Shown in pieces: positions 4,048 to 6,534 of a stretch of DNA of 6,534 nt. Below the pieces are notes generated by a model. That model saw only the letters and a program-made list of their open reading frames with translations, was not told the origin of the DNA and did not search any database. The stretch is from UBA7985 sp965658725 (lineage in GTDB: Bacteria; Pseudomonadota; Alphaproteobacteria; UBA7985), in NCBI GenBank assembly GCA_965658725.1, contig CBFHUI010000115.1, positions 1-6,534 on the forward strand, written 5' to 3'. The translations under genes and the position numbers were made by a program. The stretch's first letter is position 1. Every line of letters starts with the position of its first letter.

Positions 4048-5259
4048 ATGAAACATCGTGAGAGTTCCGGCCCGGACAAAGGACTGGCCCAGCGCAGTAA
4101 TCCGCTGACCCCCGTGGCGCTCAAGTCTGGCAAGGCTGATCGTTACCGGCATCGCGTCGATCGCGCTCAATCCGAGGCAGCAAAGGCCCGCGGCTATCGG
4201 CGCGGGCGGGGCAGTGCGGAGGGGCCAAAGGGACGTTTTGAGCTTCAAGAGCATGTTGCGTTCGACGACGGGTGGGGCAGTGAGCAAGTGCGCTTCGAGG
4301 ACTTGATCGCCCGACCAACGACCGTGTCCGAAGATCGAGCAAAGTCGGTTCTGACCTTCAATCAGTCGCCCGACCTGGGTTTTGATCGCTCAGTGAACCC
4401 TTACCGGGGCTGCGAGCACGGCTGTACCTATTGCTATGCCCGGCCGACCCATGCGTTCATGGGGTTGTCGGCGGGGTTGGACTTTGAAACCAAACTGTTT
4501 GCCAAGTACGACGTGGCACCCTTGCTCGAAGACGCGCTGCGGAAGCCTGATTATCGGGTTGCGCCGATCGCGCTGGGGACAAACACGGATCCCTATCAGC
4601 CTGTGGAGCGGGATCTGAAACTTACGGCATCGATCCTGACAGTCCTGGACCGCTGCAATCACCCAACAACCATCGTTACCAAGTCCGCAGGAATTCTGCG
4701 CGACCTCGACCGTCTGCACGCTATGGCGCGGCGGGGTCTGGTACAGGTCGGGATTTCCGTCACGACGCTCGACCCAGAACTCTCAAGGCTGATGGAGCCG
4801 CGCTGCTCCTCGCCGGCCAAACGGTTGGATGCAATCGCGCAGCTTTCGGATGCCGGGATTCCTGTGCGGGTCATGGCCTCGCCTATGATCCCCGGCCTGA
4901 ATGACAGTGAACTGGAAGGGATTTTGGGAGCGGCGCGTGAGGCGGGGGCTCGGGCGGCGTCGATGATCCCGCTGCGTCTCCCGCTGGAGGTTAAAGACGT
5001 CTTTGGCGACTGGCTGCTCGCGAACTTCCCAGACCGGGCCAAGCGGGTGATGAGCCAAGTGACCTCACTGCACGGTGGCCGGACCTACAACGCAGCCTTT
5101 GGCGAGCGAATGCGAGGGTCCGGCCCCTTGGCGCACATCCTGCGCCAGCGGTTCAAAGTTGCGTGCCAGCGGCTGGGCATATCCGAACACCTGCCGCCAC
5201 TTAACGCGGCGGCTTTCGAGCGCCCGGAGCGGCCTGGGGACCAACTCTCGCTCCTTTGA
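4048..5259 (+). CDS. PA0069-family radical SAM protein (spore photoproduct lyase-like)
   Basis: A 403-residue soluble iron-sulfur enzyme. NPYRGCEHGCTYCYARPTHA (residues 117-136) carries the radical SAM cysteine motif Cx3Cx2C (C122, C126, C129), which binds the 4Fe-4S cluster that cleaves S-adenosylmethionine. FMGLSAGLDFETKLF, APIALGTNTDPYQPVER (172-188), VGISVTT, ASPMIPGLND (277-286) and GGRTYNAAFG follow in the order typical of the PA0069 group. The conserved segment DGWGSE lies just before the core. Residues 1-60 are basic, low in complexity and poorly conserved, making this protein somewhat longer than usual for the family. The reaction is unknown; the family is related to SplB, which repairs spore photoproduct in DNA, but repair activity should not be assumed. 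The ATG at 4048 is the first good start, although its ribosome binding site is weak. It has its own promoter and a convergent neighbour downstream. Confidence 0.96.
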   Translation: MKHRESSGPDKGLAQRSNPLTPVALKSGKADRYRHRVDRAQSEAAKARGYRRGRGSAEGPKGRFELQEHVAFDDGWGSEQVRFEDLIARPTTVSEDRAKSVLTFNQSPDLGFDRSVNPYRGCEHGCTYCYARPTHAFMGLSAGLDFETKLFAKYDVAPLLEDALRKPDYRVAPIALGTNTDPYQPVERDLKLTASILTVLDRCNHPTTIVTKSAGILRDLDRLHAMARRGLVQVGISVTTLDPELSRLMEPRCSSPAKRLDAIAQLSDAGIPVRVMASPMIPGLNDSELEGILGAAREAGARAASMIPLRLPLEVKDVFGDWLLANFPDRAKRVMSQVTSLHGGRTYNAAFGERMRGSGPLAHILRQRFKVACQRLGISEHLPPLNAAAFERPERPGDQLSLL

Positions 5260-5316
5260 GCTTTCGCTAAGGCAATGGGCTGGCACTGCGGGGCATCCAA
5301 CCCTCATCTCAACAAG

Positions 5317-5341
5317 CGCCCGGCGCGGACGGCACCGGGCG
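5317..5341. terminator. GC-rich hairpin between convergent genes
   Basis: CGCCCGG (5317-5323) pairs with CCGGGCG (5335-5341) around an 11-base loop, in the 109-base gap between the convergent radical SAM and spondin genes. There is no T-tract on either strand, so terminator activity is likely but not certain. Confidence 0.4.
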
Positions 5342-5368
5342 GATCAGTCAAGACAGGAGACCGGCGTG

Positions 5369-6154
5369 CTAGTTGCGTTTGACCCTCAAAGTTCCAAAGA
5401 CAGCGGCATCCGCCGCACGCAGCGTGCGTTCCAGCGCGGTATCGAGGTATGCGATGGCCTGCTGCGGTTGGGTCGGCAGGTTTGGCGCCGCAAATGCAGT
5501 GCCGCTGTCCGTTCCCGCATCCTGTGCCAGCAGCGGCAGCTCGAGTCCGGCTACCCACTGCGCTCCGTCACAAAGTGCCACACCCTCTACGCCCACAAAC
5601 CAATCCGGTGACGGTGCGACCATGGAAATCATGGTCAAAAGAGCACGGTCTGGCGCGGCGCTGAGGGTGACGGAGGAAGCACCTACAGCGTCGAGCCGAC
5701 TGCCGGTGCGATAGGCGCGAACCACGTCGCTGTCGAATAGAACGTCAAGTTCGGACTTGGCAGTGACGGTGGCGCCGGTCTCGGCGATCGAACGGATGCC
5801 GGGGGACGCTTCTCCGCCAACGGCAAAGACGTCGCCCGGACTCGCGTGTGTCACCACGACCATGGGCGACCAATGGGCGTTCGTCGGGACCGGCGCTTGG
5901 GTCACGCCCTCGATCCATGCAGGTTCAAAGGTCACGGTAAAAGTGGCCTCGCCCTCACACTGTGCCTGCGCGATCCCGGCGCTGGCCGTGCTGACCAGAA
6001 AAGCGGCAACACCCGCCGCAGCCCCTCGCATTTGTCGGCGCTGACGGTCGGCGCGCGCGGTTGGCGTTTCTAATGGCATGAGCGCTGCTTTTTGCTCTGG
6101 GCAGTGGCTGAGGGCGTGGGGGCAAATGCTGAGCAAAGGCGAAGGTATCGGCAT
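5369..6154 (-). CDS. Exported spondin-domain protein
   Basis: With the ATG at 6154 the protein has 261 residues. A hydrophobic stretch, AAAGVAAFLVSTASAGIAQA (about 45-64), ends in AQA before Q and reads as a signal peptide; the preceding QRRQMRG could be a loose twin-arginine motif. The mature part begins CEGEATFTVTFEPAW and contains the spondin N-terminal domain pattern: VPTNAHWSPMVVVTH, then VFAVGGEASPGIRSIAETG, then TMISMVAPSPDWFVGVEGVALCDG. Two cysteines in the mature part could form a disulfide. Bacterial members are small exported proteins; the family's eukaryotic members act in the extracellular matrix, but the bacterial role is unknown. The start is uncertain: ATG 6154 has the best ribosome binding site (GGAG, 8 bases away), while ATG 6079 or 6031 would give a shorter, more usual signal peptide. 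The frame stays open up to 6289. It is convergent with the radical SAM gene. Confidence 0.83.
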   Translation of the reverse strand: MPIPSPLLSICPHALSHCPEQKAALMPLETPTARADRQRRQMRGAAAGVAAFLVSTASAGIAQAQCEGEATFTVTFEPAWIEGVTQAPVPTNAHWSPMVVVTHASPGDVFAVGGEASPGIRSIAETGATVTAKSELDVLFDSDVVRAYRTGSRLDAVGASSVTLSAAPDRALLTMISMVAPSPDWFVGVEGVALCDGAQWVAGLELPLLAQDAGTDSGTAFAAPNLPTQPQQAIAYLDTALERTLRAADAAVFGTLRVKRN

Positions 6155-6162
6155 GAGAATTT

Positions 6163-6166
6163 CTCC
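6163..6166 (-). promoter_or_regulatory. Ribosome binding site supporting the spondin start at 6154
   Basis: GGAG (in TGGAGAA) on the minus strand lies 8 bases before ATG 6154. The other in-frame ATG codons, at 6079 and 6031, have no comparable site. Confidence 0.5.
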
Positions 6167-6218
6167 AGTGGCAAGCGCGACCAGGCAGCAGGCTGCGGTC
6201 TTTTCATCGGGCGTCGTC

Positions 6219-6235
6219 AGCGATCTAAGCGATCT
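6219..6235. repeat. Short direct repeat upstream of the spondin gene
   Basis: AGCGATCT occurs at 6219-6226 and again at 6228-6235, a 9-base period, about 65 bases upstream of the spondin start. It could be a regulator site; nothing else supports that. Confidence 0.35.
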
Positions 6236-6370
6236 GAGCCGTCTCAGCCCCTGTATTTCTGATGAACGGAATGATCGGGTGGTGCTCATGGTGCGCGGTT
6301 AAGGGGCGGAGGGGGGGGACGCGGTAGGCCGCGCGAAAGACCTGACTCAGTTTCGCCTCACACGCCAGCA

Positions 6371-6413
6371 ACAAGCGCGCGAGAAAAGACCCCGGACAAG
6401 CGGGCGCGCTTGT
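6371..6413. repeat. 10-bp inverted repeat near the right end
   Basis: ACAAGCGCGC (6371-6380) is fully complementary to GCGCGCTTGT (6404-6413) with a 23-base spacer. No T-tract follows on either strand. It could be a hairpin or the binding site of a dimeric protein. Confidence 0.4.
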
Positions 6414-6534
6414 GAGCGGCCGTGATGGGCCTGCTCGATCGACCAGCTGATGGGGGCTAGGGAACAAACATCGGGACGGTGCTTGGCACACGCTTTCCAT
6501 CCGGACTGATTTGGCGTGGCGCCCCCAGAAACGC

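Larger units (their letters stand above)
6155..6534. other. Right-end intergenic region without a supported gene
   Basis: About 380 bases upstream of the spondin gene. Open frames exist on the minus strand, including ones running off the window edge, but none resembles a known protein. Apart from the two repeats and a G-rich run near 6303-6319, I see no feature. Confidence 0.5.

Noticed and set aside
3742..4287. 181-residue minus-strand ORF
   Set aside because: It overlaps the end of the flavin reductase gene, its terminator and the start of the radical SAM gene on the other strand, and has no recognisable protein features.
4659..5058. Minus-strand ORFs of 127 and 91 residues inside the radical SAM gene
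   Set aside because: They are antisense shadows of a well-conserved GC-rich gene; Arg/Ser/Pro-rich translations are typical of such shadows.
6225..6500. 91-residue minus-strand ORF at the right end, also open to the window edge
   Set aside because: Low-complexity Pro/Arg/Leu/Ala composition, no ribosome binding site, and no recognisable homology.
6457..6534. Possible C-terminus of a minus-strand gene ending VPSTVPMFVP
   Set aside because: Only 25 codons are visible and no family can be recognised; an open frame this short is expected by chance.

Overview
The window looks like chromosomal DNA from an alphaproteobacterium. This is inferred from the ribosomal protein L22/S3 sequences (the AIANAENNH-LDVD and RPRARGR motifs), the GC-rich coding sequence, and the mix of a TerC fragment, a DIM6/NTAB-type flavin reductase, a PA0069-type radical SAM protein and a bacterial spondin-domain protein. 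I cannot place the genus.

Left end (1-652, minus strand): the start of rpsC (ribosomal protein S3) lies directly downstream of a chimeric gene. The chimera's first ~63 codons are the N-terminus of a TerC-family membrane protein. The rest is the C-terminal half of ribosomal protein L22 (rplV), joined in frame. A good promoter (TTGACA-17-AATACT) drives the chimera and would also read into rpsC. This is either a real rearrangement or partial duplication of the S10 ribosomal operon, or an assembly join. It is the most unusual object in the window.

Middle (698-2493, minus strand): two TetR-family repressor genes are separated by about 520 bases. That gap holds an AT-rich island, the promoter and a probable autoregulatory operator of the left repressor, and a strong intrinsic terminator on the plus strand nested inside a 12-bp inverted repeat, possibly the end of a small RNA. 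From 2494 to 3324 there is no convincing gene. There is one promoter/RBS arrangement leading into a doubtful small ORF, a 13-bp perfect hairpin and several inverted repeats.

Right part: on the plus strand, a flavin reductase gene (3325-3921) is followed by its own terminator. A radical SAM gene (4048-5259) follows, with a promoter overlapped by a 10-bp inverted repeat built from GTTC/GAAC words. Convergent to it is a minus-strand gene for an exported spondin-domain protein (5369-6154). The last ~380 bases contain repeats but no gene I can support.

The genes do not form an obvious pathway. Most appear to be separate transcription units, and each TetR gene lacks an adjacent transporter or enzyme target, except that the flavin reductase lies about 830 bases from the second one.
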